A DNA stretch of 64,000 nt from Sphingobacterium spiritivorum (GTDB lineage: Bacteria; Bacteroidota; Bacteroidia; Sphingobacteriales; Sphingobacteriaceae), in the NCBI RefSeq assembly GCF_016724845.1, contig NZ_CP068082.1, positions 620,001 through 684,000 of the forward strand. Direction: 5' to 3'. A program made the translations under genes and the position numbers. The notes beneath the pieces were generated by a model. That model searched no databases. It worked only from the letters and a program-made list of their open reading frames with translations, and had not been told where the DNA came from. Positions 15,612 to 24,573 of this stretch are shown one piece after another (position 1 is the first letter of the stretch; each line of letters begins with the position of its first letter).

Positions 15612-16046
15612 ATGGCTGAAATGCGAACCATAGGTTGGTATGAAACGGTAGATCTGCCGGAACTTGGCTTGTACAATTTTAAGGCAAAAATCGATACAGG
15701 TGCCCGTACTTCTGTTCTTCATTGTGAAGAATATCATATTGAAGAAGAAAACGGACACAAATTTATACAATGCACGATCATCGACGATTTTGAGACAGAG
15801 AGCACGCGTGTCATCCGATTTCCGATAGTACGCCAGGGAGTTGTAAAAAGCTCTTTTGGACATTCAGAGATCAGGTATATGATCTTTACTAAGATTAAAC
15901 TCTTCGATCAACTATATAATATTAAACTTTCATTCCGTAATCGTTCGGGGATGAAATTTCCAATGCTTCTTGGGCGAAATTTTATAAGCAAAAAATTCCT
16001 TGTAGACGTTTCAAAATACAACCTCTCAGAAAGCTCTTCCTTATAA
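15612..16046 (+). CDS. RimB-type putative zinc-dependent/retropepsin-like protease (COG4067)
   Basis: The 144-residue protein is of the family annotated as ATP-dependent zinc protease or RimB, with an aspartyl-protease-like fold. The IDTGARTSVLHC motif contains Asp28-Thr-Gly, and a second LLGRNFI element occurs near residue 120. In other bacteria such proteins are encoded beside RimK, the ATP-grasp ligase that adds glutamates to ribosomal protein S6, and cut that tail. Here rimK starts 62 bases downstream on the same strand, which supports the pairing. purM ends 11 bases upstream, so it may be cotranscribed. Confidence 0.8.
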   Translation: MAEMRTIGWYETVDLPELGLYNFKAKIDTGARTSVLHCEEYHIEEENGHKFIQCTIIDDFETESTRVIRFPIVRQGVVKSSFGHSEIRYMIFTKIKLFDQLYNIKLSFRNRSGMKFPMLLGRNFISKKFLVDVSKYNLSESSSL

Positions 16047-16108
16047 ATTTGCAAAAGGAAAACCAAGCAGCATATCATTTGTTATAACAACACAATACTA
16101 TCAGTTCA

Positions 16109-17038
16109 GTGAAAATCGCTATTCTTTCAACTAATAAATCTTTGTATTCCACACGAAGACTCGTGGAGGCTGCTGAGAAAAGAGGGCATGAGTGTGTGGT
16201 CATGGATCACAGCAAATGTTACGTAGGCATCCGCCAGGACAGCCCAAGCATTCATTATCGTGGTCAGGAGATCGGCCCTATCGATGCGATTATTCCGCGG
16301 ATAGGTTCTTCTGTTACCTTTTATGGATCTGCTATTGTACGTCAATTTGAGGTAATGGGTGTTATTTCAGCCAACCCAAGTCAGGCTATTACCCGTTCCC
16401 GGGACAAGCTGCGTTGTATGCAGATTCTTTCCGGTGCCGGTATCGGACTTCCGGTGACAGGATTTGCACGAACGATCTCCGATGTAGATGACCTGATAAG
16501 CATGGTCGGTGGCGCGCCGCTTGTCATCAAATTGCTTGAAGGAACACAAGGAATAGGTGTCGTACTTGCTGAAACCAAAAAAGCGGCTTCATCTGTAATT
16601 GAAGCATTCTATGGGTTAGGAAATAATATTCTCGTTCAGGAATTCATCAAAGAATCCAAGGGGACTGACATACGTGCCTTCGTCGTTGGAGGAAAAGTTG
16701 TCGGAGCCATGAAAAGAACAGCCAAAGAGGGTGAGTTCCGGTCGAATATCCACAGAGGCGGAAGTGCTGAAGTTATCAAACTGACAAAAAAAGAAAAAGA
16801 CACAGCCATAGCTGCTGCCGCTGAATTAGGTCTGACCGTCTGCGGAGTGGATATGATACCATCAGAAAGAGGCCCGCTGGTACTGGAAGTCAATTCAAGC
16901 CCCGGACTGGAAGGTATAGAAAAAGCGACCAAAAAAGATATCGCAGGTGAGATCATTATGTATCTGGAAAGACAGTATGAACTCAAAAAGGTTTCAAAAC
17001 CCGAAGTGCGCAAAAAGAAAAAAGAAAGTAAACTCTAG
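16109..17038 (+). CDS. rimK: ATP-grasp ligase RimK (ribosomal protein S6 glutamate ligase family)
   Basis: The 309-residue protein starts at a GTG codon and begins [20 protein letters not shown] as RimK proteins do. It has the N-terminal preATP-grasp domain, the glycine-rich ATP loop [18 protein letters not shown], the [11 protein letters not shown] strand and the Mg2+-binding end [15 protein letters not shown]. RimK adds glutamate residues to the C-terminus of ribosomal protein S6. The last ~20 residues are Lys-rich. It follows the RimB-like gene and ends at an intrinsic terminator. Confidence 0.9.
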   Translation: MKIAILSTNKSLYSTRRLVEAAEKRGHECVVMDHSKCYVGIRQDSPSIHYRGQEIGPIDAIIPRIGSSVTFYGSAIVRQFEVMGVISANPSQAITRSRDKLRCMQILSGAGIGLPVTGFARTISDVDDLISMVGGAPLVIKLLEGTQGIGVVLAETKKAASSVIEAFYGLGNNILVQEFIKESKGTDIRAFVVGGKVVGAMKRTAKEGEFRSNIHRGGSAEVIKLTKKEKDTAIAAAAELGLTVCGVDMIPSERGPLVLEVNSSPGLEGIEKATKKDIAGEIIMYLERQYELKKVSKPEVRKKKKESKL

Positions 17039-17062
17039 GCTGTTTCTTAGCTATATTATACT

Positions 17063-17098
17063 ATCCTCACCTGCTCATCCGGGTGAGGATATTTTTTT
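17063..17098 (+). terminator. intrinsic terminator of rimK
   Basis: A 9-bp stem (17063-17071 with 17082-17090) is followed by seven T residues. It overlaps the end of the convergent esterase gene. Confidence 0.8.
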
Positions 17099-18194
17099 AA
17101 TGTAGTATGCTCTTAATCAGTTTTTCATAGGCACGGGCAATCTTCATCATACCCAGATCATTCGGATGAGCATAATCCACCGTTGACTCCAGATCCAGAC
17201 CTATATCTGTATTCGACAGCAGGTACAGATCTTTTATTCCGGATTGCTGCATATCCCGGAATGCCTTTCTTGCAATCATTGTCGAACGGGTATAGGCTGC
17301 ATTTGACTCCAGATTCATCACCTGCGGATCCAGTCCGGAACTATGCTCTGTAATAATTATTGGTGTTTTTGGGTGTTTCACACGCAATATCCTTACTGCA
17401 TTCTTAACCAACGAATCCAATTGTTTTTCGGAAAGATTTTTTGTAATACCCAGATTAGGAATACAATCCAGCACATATACACGGGCATCTACAGTATTCA
17501 TCAGGTTTAAGATCGGTTCTTCTAATCGTCCGTTACCGGAAAAACCCAGATTAATCACAGGCGTCTGCAGATGTCTCCCCAGAATATTAGTCCACGCCAA
17601 TCCTGGCCTTGAAGTACAGGCTCCCTGAGCGATAGAAGTACCGTATACCACTACAGGCTTAATTTCCTTCTTCAAGAACTCCAGTTTTTTCCCTTCCGGC
17701 ACGCCGATATTCATCCAGCCAACCGAGTTATACAAAGGCAGATATAAACGATACCGCAGAGCAGAATTAGATTCTATATTCGAAAAAACAAATGAAGATG
17801 TATCGCTAAAATCATATTTCCCTGCAGCCCAGTTCCAGGTATTTTTGACCGGATCAAAAGCATACAGATCAAGACCACTTACACCGGTTGAGGGCATATG
17901 TGGCATAGCAAACGAGCCCTTCAGTGTATATCTGACCAAAATAGAATCTGCATCTGTCTGAAAATCTATAAACAAACCTGCTGAATTTGTACCTAAAGAC
18001 CATACCGGTTCCCGCACCTGTTCCTTTAAAGAAGCCGGAAGGCGGCCATAGTCATGACTCTGCGCTAATCCCGGGATCCTGCCTGATACAGCATTTCCAG
18101 CTAAAGGATCTAACCAGTGAATAGCTGTCTGACCATACCCCTTAAAAAAGCAAACCATTAGAAACAGAAGTAAAAAACAAGGTTTAGATTTCAT
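17097..18194 (-). CDS. secreted SGNH/GDSL-family hydrolase
   Basis: The 365-residue protein has a signal peptide (MKSKPCFLLLFLMVCFFKGY, then GQ), a beta-sandwich N-terminal domain (about 25-175) and an SGNH hydrolase domain. The catalytic block I is VVYGTSIAQGAC with Ser187, block V is DYAHPNDLG near residue 343, and the oxyanion Asn lies in GFSGNG. This two-domain layout is common in Bacteroidota acyl and carbohydrate esterases. The substrate is unknown. It is transcribed convergently with rimK and divergently from the reductase gene at 18246. Confidence 0.83.
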   Translation of the reverse strand: MKSKPCFLLLFLMVCFFKGYGQTAIHWLDPLAGNAVSGRIPGLAQSHDYGRLPASLKEQVREPVWSLGTNSAGLFIDFQTDADSILVRYTLKGSFAMPHMPSTGVSGLDLYAFDPVKNTWNWAAGKYDFSDTSSFVFSNIESNSALRYRLYLPLYNSVGWMNIGVPEGKKLEFLKKEIKPVVVYGTSIAQGACTSRPGLAWTNILGRHLQTPVINLGFSGNGRLEEPILNLMNTVDARVYVLDCIPNLGITKNLSEKQLDSLVKNAVRILRVKHPKTPIIITEHSSGLDPQVMNLESNAAYTRSTMIARKAFRDMQQSGIKDLYLLSNTDIGLDLESTVDYAHPNDLGMMKIARAYEKLIKSILH

Positions 18195-18245
18195 TGTTAT
18201 AGTTTTAATTAGGCTGAAGATATAAAATTTAGTTAAGTTTACGAT

Positions 18246-18809
18246 ATGAAAATATTAGCTTTTGCAGGAAGCAACAGTTCCGTATCTATAAATAAAAAAC
18301 TGGTATCATCTGTATCCAGATATTACAAAGAAGCCGAAGATATTATTGAGATTGTCGATCTGAATGATTTTCCTATCCCTCTGTTCAGCAAGCAGGTTGA
18401 AGAAGAAATCGGAATACCTCAGGAAGTGCATAATTTCGTCAGCAAGATCGACTGGGCAGATCTTATTCTTATCTCATTAGCGGAGAACAACGGCAATTAT
18501 AATGTAGGTTACAAAAATCTGATCGATTGGATTTCCCGTATTCCCAAAAGAAAGATATATGCCGACAAACCCATTTTTCTGATGGCTACAAGCCCTGGCG
18601 CAAGAGGCGGTCAGTCCGTATTAGGTATCGCTACAGCACGAATGCCGTTTGACGGAGGAGATGTCCTGGACACCTTTTCACTCCCGAGCTTCAATGACAA
18701 CTTTGAAGAAGGAAAAGGCGTCGTTAATATGTTGCTGAGAAGTCAGCTGGAGGCCAAAGTCCGGAAAACGAAAAGAACAATGGCCGAAAAACTTCAAGGC
18801 AATTCGTGA
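18246..18809 (+). CDS. NADPH-dependent FMN reductase family protein
   Basis: The 187-residue flavodoxin-fold protein starts MKILAFAGSNSSVSINKKLV, where the SNS stretch would bind the FMN phosphate. The second flavin loop LAENNGNYNVGYKNLIDWIS replaces the usual PEYNGS-type sequence, and SPGARGG follows. Members reduce FMN, quinones or other electron acceptors with NAD(P)H. The start lies 51 bases from the divergent esterase gene. The next gene is a DJ-1/PfpI protein, so the pair may serve stress or detoxification, which is only suggestive. Confidence 0.85.
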   Translation: MKILAFAGSNSSVSINKKLVSSVSRYYKEAEDIIEIVDLNDFPIPLFSKQVEEEIGIPQEVHNFVSKIDWADLILISLAENNGNYNVGYKNLIDWISRIPKRKIYADKPIFLMATSPGARGGQSVLGIATARMPFDGGDVLDTFSLPSFNDNFEEGKGVVNMLLRSQLEAKVRKTKRTMAEKLQGNS

Positions 18810-18885
18810 CGTATATTTTACTAAACAGATCTGCCGGTCAAAGCAATTACTTGTATATTTAACACTATAAAAAATTTAGACGATC

Positions 18886-19464
18886 ATGGCAAAGAAAATC
18901 TTATTATTAGTAGGCGACTATGTCGAAGATTATGAAGCAATGGTACCTTTTCAGGCAATGGGTGCAATAGGAATTGATGTAGACGCCATTGCTCCTGAAC
19001 GAAAAAAAGGAGATGTAGTACCCACAGCAGTACACGATTTCACCGGAGATCAGACATACAAAGAATTACGCGGGCATAATTTCGGCATCAACAAGGATTT
19101 CGATAGTGTCAATCCCGAAGAATATGACGGACTTTACATTGCAGGCGGGCGTTCTGCAGAATATATCCGGTTGAATAAGCGTGTATTGGAAATTACGCAG
19201 CATTTCTTTAATGCAAACAAACCTGTAGCTGCTATCTGTCATGGCATACAGGTGTTGACTGCTGCAAAAGTACTGGCAGGACGCACCCTGACCGCCTATG
19301 TCGCTGTAGGACCGGACATTGAACTTGCCGGCGGAACATGGAAAAATATACCTGCAGATCAGGCCGTAGTGGACGGCAATCTGGTAACCTCTCCTGCATG
19401 GCCGGGACATCAGGCCATTTTAAAAGAATTTTTCAAACTTCTGAATATTAAAATTTCGCTTTAA
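18886..19464 (+). CDS. DJ-1/PfpI family protein
   Basis: The 192-residue protein has the DJ-1/PfpI fold with nucleophile Cys118 in VAAICHGIQVL and a conserved Glu in the N-terminal DYVEDYE segment. The central motif GLYIAGGRSAEYIR is typical. Family members include glyoxalases, deglycases, chaperones and proteases; which applies here cannot be told. Its stop codon overlaps the start codon of the next gene (TAATG), so the two are translationally coupled. Confidence 0.87.
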   Translation: MAKKILLLVGDYVEDYEAMVPFQAMGAIGIDVDAIAPERKKGDVVPTAVHDFTGDQTYKELRGHNFGINKDFDSVNPEEYDGLYIAGGRSAEYIRLNKRVLEITQHFFNANKPVAAICHGIQVLTAAKVLAGRTLTAYVAVGPDIELAGGTWKNIPADQAVVDGNLVTSPAWPGHQAILKEFFKLLNIKISL

Positions 19465-19841
19465 TGAAGAGCAAAAACAAAAAAGCCTGGTTGCTGATCA
19501 TCCCAATTATACTGATCGTAGGATTTATTTTTAAAGACTCACTGACACAAAAAAGTATCGCAGATCTGAAAGGAGATTTTAAAGAAGTCGCTTTCGTGCG
19601 TAATGAACAAAATAAAGGTGGTATTATCCGTATATATGCCATTTCAGTAGGTGATATTTCAAATGCAGATTATGAAGGTGCTGCAGATTTATTCCCGACC
19701 AATGACTACGGAAGCTCTACGACCATCTATTTCTTTGATAAGAATTTTCCTTTTCCTACAGAATTGAAACTGGAATCTCCACATTTTGATCTGGACAAGT
19801 ACAAATCGATCATGATCATCAAAAGAACAGGATCCAAATAA
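19464..19841 (+). CDS. small membrane-anchored protein of unknown function
   Basis: The 125-residue protein has one N-terminal hydrophobic segment (about 8-24) flanked by Lys residues and a soluble domain of about 95 residues with mixed strands (FVRNEQNKGGIIRIYAISVG, STTIYFFDKNFPFP). I do not recognise the domain. The start overlaps the stop of the DJ-1 gene, so both are made together. An exported or periplasmic domain on a membrane anchor is the likely topology. Confidence 0.6.
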   Translation: MKSKNKKAWLLIIPIILIVGFIFKDSLTQKSIADLKGDFKEVAFVRNEQNKGGIIRIYAISVGDISNADYEGAADLFPTNDYGSSTTIYFFDKNFPFPTELKLESPHFDLDKYKSIMIIKRTGSK

Positions 19842-19848
19842 CTAATAT

Positions 19849-19890
19849 TCCTATCCTCTCCAATCAGCACTGCTGGCAAGGAGGATAGGA
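19849..19890 (+). terminator. hairpin after the DJ-1 operon
   Basis: A 10-bp stem (19849-19858 with 19881-19890) with a 22-base loop follows the preceding stop. No clean T-tract is present. Confidence 0.5.
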
Positions 19891-19913
19891 TATCTCTCTT
19901 TATTTCATCGGAT

Positions 19914-20573
19914 ATGCAGCCTAAAGAATTATTTATCCATCGATTGAGACCCATACACAGAGGACTGATAGCACTGGTATTCGCTGTAGTTGTCTTTTTC
20001 GTATTTCCGAGAAATGAAAACATCATGGTTCAGCTCTTATATAGCTGGCTGGCCTTTTCGCTTACTTACCTGTTGATAGCCTGGGCGACCTTCTATACTA
20101 TGCCGATTCAAAAGATTATTAAACTGGCCACCATTGAGGACGGAAGCCGGATTGTTGTCACCTTATTTATCCTGTTAGCTTCTTTCACCTGTCTTTTTGC
20201 AGTATTATTTGTAATCGAGTCCCCTACAGACAATACTTCTCTTAATATCAGCAATATAGGGATTGCTGTAGCCAGCATGATTGCCTCCTGGGCGCTCGTA
20301 CATACGATTTATACATTTCATTATGCACGGCTTTATTATAATGATGAAGACAAAAAAGCAGGAGGTCTGGATTTTCCGGGATCAGAGAAACCCGATTATC
20401 TTGACTTTGCCTATTTTTCTTTTGTTTTAGGCTGTACTTTTCAGGTTTCGGATGTAGAGATATCCAGTAAAAAGATAAGACATGTGGCACTGTTTCACGG
20501 ACTCCTTTCGTTTGCATTGAATACTTTTGTAGTCGCTCTGACCATTAACATAGTCGCCGGACTCATCAAATAA
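19914..20573 (+). CDS. DUF1345 family membrane protein
   Basis: The 219-residue protein has about five membrane segments and the family's signature end: PDYLDFAYFSFVLGCTFQVS followed by DVEISSKKIRHVALFHGLLS. The family is widespread with no established function. The start shown (19914) follows a hairpin and begins MQPKELFIHRLRPIHRGL. It is probably a single-gene unit. Confidence 0.82.
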   Translation: MQPKELFIHRLRPIHRGLIALVFAVVVFFVFPRNENIMVQLLYSWLAFSLTYLLIAWATFYTMPIQKIIKLATIEDGSRIVVTLFILLASFTCLFAVLFVIESPTDNTSLNISNIGIAVASMIASWALVHTIYTFHYARLYYNDEDKKAGGLDFPGSEKPDYLDFAYFSFVLGCTFQVSDVEISSKKIRHVALFHGLLSFALNTFVVALTINIVAGLIK

Positions 20574-20693
20574 CTCTTATCGCATCATACTGTTAATCAG
20601 CAACATTACCACCTGATACACGTTTTTGGCACCGGGTTTGTCTTTATTCTGCATATAAACAGAATCTTTAACAAACATAAAAACGTTACCACT

Positions 20694-21080
20694 ATGAAAA
20701 AAATGATTAAGATCTTGGGGCTGTTAGTGTTCACTGTTGTTATATTTTCAGCATGTAGTAAAGATGATGATCCTGCTGACAATGACATCTTCGTAGGGAA
20801 GTACAATGGTAAAATTTCCTATACCGATCTTGGAAACAGCCAGAACAACAAACCGCTGGCAGACGGAACAGTAACCGTACAAAAATTAGGCAATTCCTAT
20901 ACTTTTTACTTTAACAACGATATTCCGGATCTTAAAGGAGTAGAATTTGAGAAAAAAGGAGATAACACCCTGGTTAATGTAAACTCTTCAGAAGGCGCTT
21001 TGATCCGTATTGACGCAGGAAAACTGACTATAGCATTCACAAAGGAAAATAAAATCTGGACAGCAGATTGTCAGCGATAA
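20694..21080 (+). CDS. small lipoprotein of unknown function
   Basis: The 128-residue protein has a lipoprotein signal peptide with lipobox IFSAC (Cys21) followed by SKDDDPADND, a negatively charged stretch that in Bacteroidota favours surface export. The rest forms alternating strands (FVGKYNGKISYTDLGN, GTVTVQKLGNSYTFYFNND), like a small beta-barrel or lipocalin-type fold. The family is not identified. It ends just before a strong hairpin shared with the convergent DinB-like gene. Confidence 0.75.
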   Translation: MKKMIKILGLLVFTVVIFSACSKDDDPADNDIFVGKYNGKISYTDLGNSQNNKPLADGTVTVQKLGNSYTFYFNNDIPDLKGVEFEKKGDNTLVNVNSSEGALIRIDAGKLTIAFTKENKIWTADCQR

Positions 21081-21105
21081 GCTGATATAAATCAGTCCTA
21101 AAGTT

Positions 21106-21135
21106 AGAAAGGGGTTCACAAGTGAACCCCTTTCT
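21106..21135. terminator. bidirectional terminator between convergent genes
   Basis: A 14-bp perfect inverted repeat (21106-21119 with 21122-21135) with a very tight centre separates the lipoprotein gene and the minus-strand DinB-like gene. Confidence 0.75.
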
Positions 21136-21150
21136 TTATATAAACAATGA

Positions 21151-21624
21151 CTAGTATCGCTCCCAGAATGGCGGAGGCTGAATTCCTAAAGCCCGGAGAT
21201 ACACATACCCCTGACCACGATGATGAATTTCATTATCAATAAAGTAAAGAAGATTTTCATATACAGGTGATTTGTACTCACCAAAAAGATTAAAGGTTTC
21301 GTGAAAATCTTCTTCCTTAATCTTATCAAAATACATATCTACATCTTTGGTTACTTTATCCCATTCGTCAAGAATTTCCTGTTTTGTTTTAAGGTCTATT
21401 TTTTCGCTGTAAGGTTCCTCTACTCTATTCACTATACCTTTTAATCCGGGACCTGCGATAGAGATCAGCTCCTGTGCCATTAATGAAAACGGGCGCATAG
21501 GGCCTACTTTAAATTCAAACAAATCTTTTTCCGGAAATGCTTCTATGACCCGGCGTGTCAGGCTACGGTGTCCCTGCCAGTGTTTCAATAATTCTGCCTT
21601 GCTGATAATTTCATTTGTTTTCAT
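21151..21624 (-). CDS. DinB-superfamily protein
   Basis: From the chosen Met at 21624 (MKTNEIISKAELLKHWQGHR) the protein has 157 residues. It has the DinB-like four-helix arrangement, with a His in LLYFIDNEIHHRGQGYVYLR and an upstream HRSLTRR. DinB/YfiT-like proteins are small, often metal-binding enzymes, including bacillithiol- and mycothiol-dependent transferases; this member's reaction is not known. An upstream in-frame start (21702) would add 26 residues with no family match, so the shorter form is preferred. Confidence 0.8.
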   Translation of the reverse strand: MKTNEIISKAELLKHWQGHRSLTRRVIEAFPEKDLFEFKVGPMRPFSLMAQELISIAGPGLKGIVNRVEEPYSEKIDLKTKQEILDEWDKVTKDVDMYFDKIKEEDFHETFNLFGEYKSPVYENLLYFIDNEIHHRGQGYVYLRALGIQPPPFWERY

Positions 21625-21741
21625 ATTTATCCTGTTTTGATTATGATTCAAAGTTAATCCGGACGAATGACAACAGTATGTCAACAGGAAAATGAGAAGC
21701 AATTATTTTTTGAAAATCAGGTGATGGAAGGATAAAAAGAA

Positions 21742-21773
21742 AGACCGGCATACTTATTCAAGTTTGCCGGTCT
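21742..21773 (-). terminator. terminator of the THX gene
   Basis: A 9-bp stem (21742-21750 with 21765-21773) is followed on the minus strand by a T-rich stretch. It lies 34 bases beyond the THX stop. Confidence 0.65.
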
Positions 21774-21806
21774 CTCCTGCTCCGGTGTTAAATTCCGGAA
21801 TCTGTA

Positions 21807-21962
21807 TCAGGCAGTTTCCTTACCTTTCTTCTTTACTGCAGCTTTTCCGGTATCTGTAGCTTCCGGGACAACAGCTTTCGCTTGAAATCCACGAGGGCGT
21901 TTTTTACCATAAGAACCCATAATAATTTTCCCTTTTCTTGATTTTTTATCTCCTTTACCCAT
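21807..21962 (-). CDS. 30S ribosomal protein THX-like
   Basis: A short gene below usual ORF cut-offs: 51 residues starting MGKGDKKSRKGKIIMGSYGK then KRPRG. This is the sequence of the small, very basic Thx ribosomal protein as annotated in many Bacteroidota (GDKKSR-GKI-GSYGKKRP). The C-terminal part (EATDTGKAAVKKKGKETA) is an extension beyond the short core. It binds inside the 30S head region in Thermus. It lies downstream of guaB's terminator side but has its own terminator. The ATG is in a good context (KGD core directly after). Confidence 0.85.
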   Translation of the reverse strand: MGKGDKKSRKGKIIMGSYGKKRPRGFQAKAVVPEATDTGKAAVKKKGKETA

Positions 21963-22053
21963 ATTATTATATTGTTAAGTGATGTAATAAAAATAGTTAA
22001 CGATTTACAATTTAACCATTTATATCCTAAATCACAAAGAATAAGGTTAATAA

Positions 22054-22085
22054 AAACGGGCATCCAAAAAATTGAATGCCCGTTT
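22054..22085 (-). terminator. intrinsic terminator of guaB
   Basis: A 10-bp stem (22054-22063 with 22076-22085) followed on the minus strand by T residues lies 22 bases beyond the guaB stop. Confidence 0.8.
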
Positions 22086-22106
22086 CTAATATTTTCCAAT
22101 CCGAAA

Positions 22107-23603
<1,497 letters not shown>

Positions 23604-23783
23604 CTATTTGCCAGGCAAAATTACAAATAATAATCGGATTATAAAACGTTTTTTTATAATTGACAACCAGATGATGATTGTTTAATTATAATTTCTGCAT
23701 AAAAAATATATCAATCTTGATTTTTGGCAAGCTATTTGCAAAGTGTTGATCGTAATTTAACAGAAAAACAACATAACATTATT

Positions 23784-24257
23784 ATGAAAAAATTATTACT
23801 TTCATTTGCAGCAGCAGCTGTTTTGGCATTAGGTGCCCAAGAAGCAAAAGCACAGTCTCCGCAAAGAGCGGCTATAGGAGTTGTATTTGATTCACCATTT
23901 GATGCATTTGGAGTGCAATACAAAACTTCTTTTGGAGGAACTAATCAAGGTCAGGTTCAAGTATTATTCGGCGATAATGTTGTAGGTATTGGTGCAGATT
24001 ATCAGTATGCAAGACCTTTCCGTGGCACTAACGGTCTGGGATGGTATGTAGGTGTTGGTCCTCAAATCTCATTTATCGACGCTGGTAGCAATGATTTCAC
24101 AGCTATCGCTTTACGTCCTCAGGCAGGTCTTGAGTTCAAAATCCCTAGTGCTCCTATCGGTCTTCACGTAGATTGGAAACCTTACTGGCAGTTAAATCAC
24201 AATAGTGACTTTGATGCATCTGAATTTTCATTAGGTATCAAATACACATTGAGATAG
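23784..24257 (+). CDS. small secreted protein, likely outer-membrane beta-barrel
   Basis: Starting at Met 23784 (MKKLLLSFAAAAVLALGAQE then AKAQ) the protein has 157 residues with a clear signal peptide cut near AKAQ. The mature part has regular short amphipathic strands with Gly and aromatic residues (GQVQVLFGDNVVGIGADYQY; WYVGVGPQISFID) and ends in KYTLR, like an eight-stranded outer-membrane barrel. An in-frame TTG upstream would add 20 residues lacking a signal feature. It is a single-gene unit with a strong terminator. Confidence 0.75.
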   Translation: MKKLLLSFAAAAVLALGAQEAKAQSPQRAAIGVVFDSPFDAFGVQYKTSFGGTNQGQVQVLFGDNVVGIGADYQYARPFRGTNGLGWYVGVGPQISFIDAGSNDFTAIALRPQAGLEFKIPSAPIGLHVDWKPYWQLNHNSDFDASEFSLGIKYTLR

Positions 24258-24277
24258 AAAATATCAAATCTTTGAGC

Positions 24278-24312
24278 AGAGCCTGACAGATATCCGTCAG
24301 GCTCTTTTTTTT
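24278..24312 (+). terminator. intrinsic terminator of the outer-membrane protein gene
   Basis: A 10-bp stem (24278-24287 with 24296-24305) is followed by eight T residues. The next 170 bases up to the secDF promoter hold nothing recognisable. Confidence 0.9.
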
Positions 24313-24487
24313 GTTCACCCCTCCTCCTGTATAATCAAAAGCCACAATCCTGTTTCATATTTCCCGGCTTGCAAGTCCACATATCTGTTTATCAACAAAT
24401 AGAGAAGCTTTTACAAACAAAATTGTCGATAATTCTTGCTTTTGATAATTATTTTAATCATGTCGGGTTCATTATACAAAAATTTTA

Positions 24488-24495
24488 TACCTTTG
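24488..24495 (+). promoter_or_regulatory. putative -7 promoter element of secDF
   Basis: TACCTTTG matches TAnnTTTG and lies 78 bases before the secDF start. A clear -33 TTTG is not at the standard spacing. Confidence 0.5.
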
Positions 24496-24573
24496 CCATT
24501 CTTGGTAAAATGTAATACAACCGGAGCAAATTATAAATATACTATATATCAAACTAATACACTAAAATAGACA

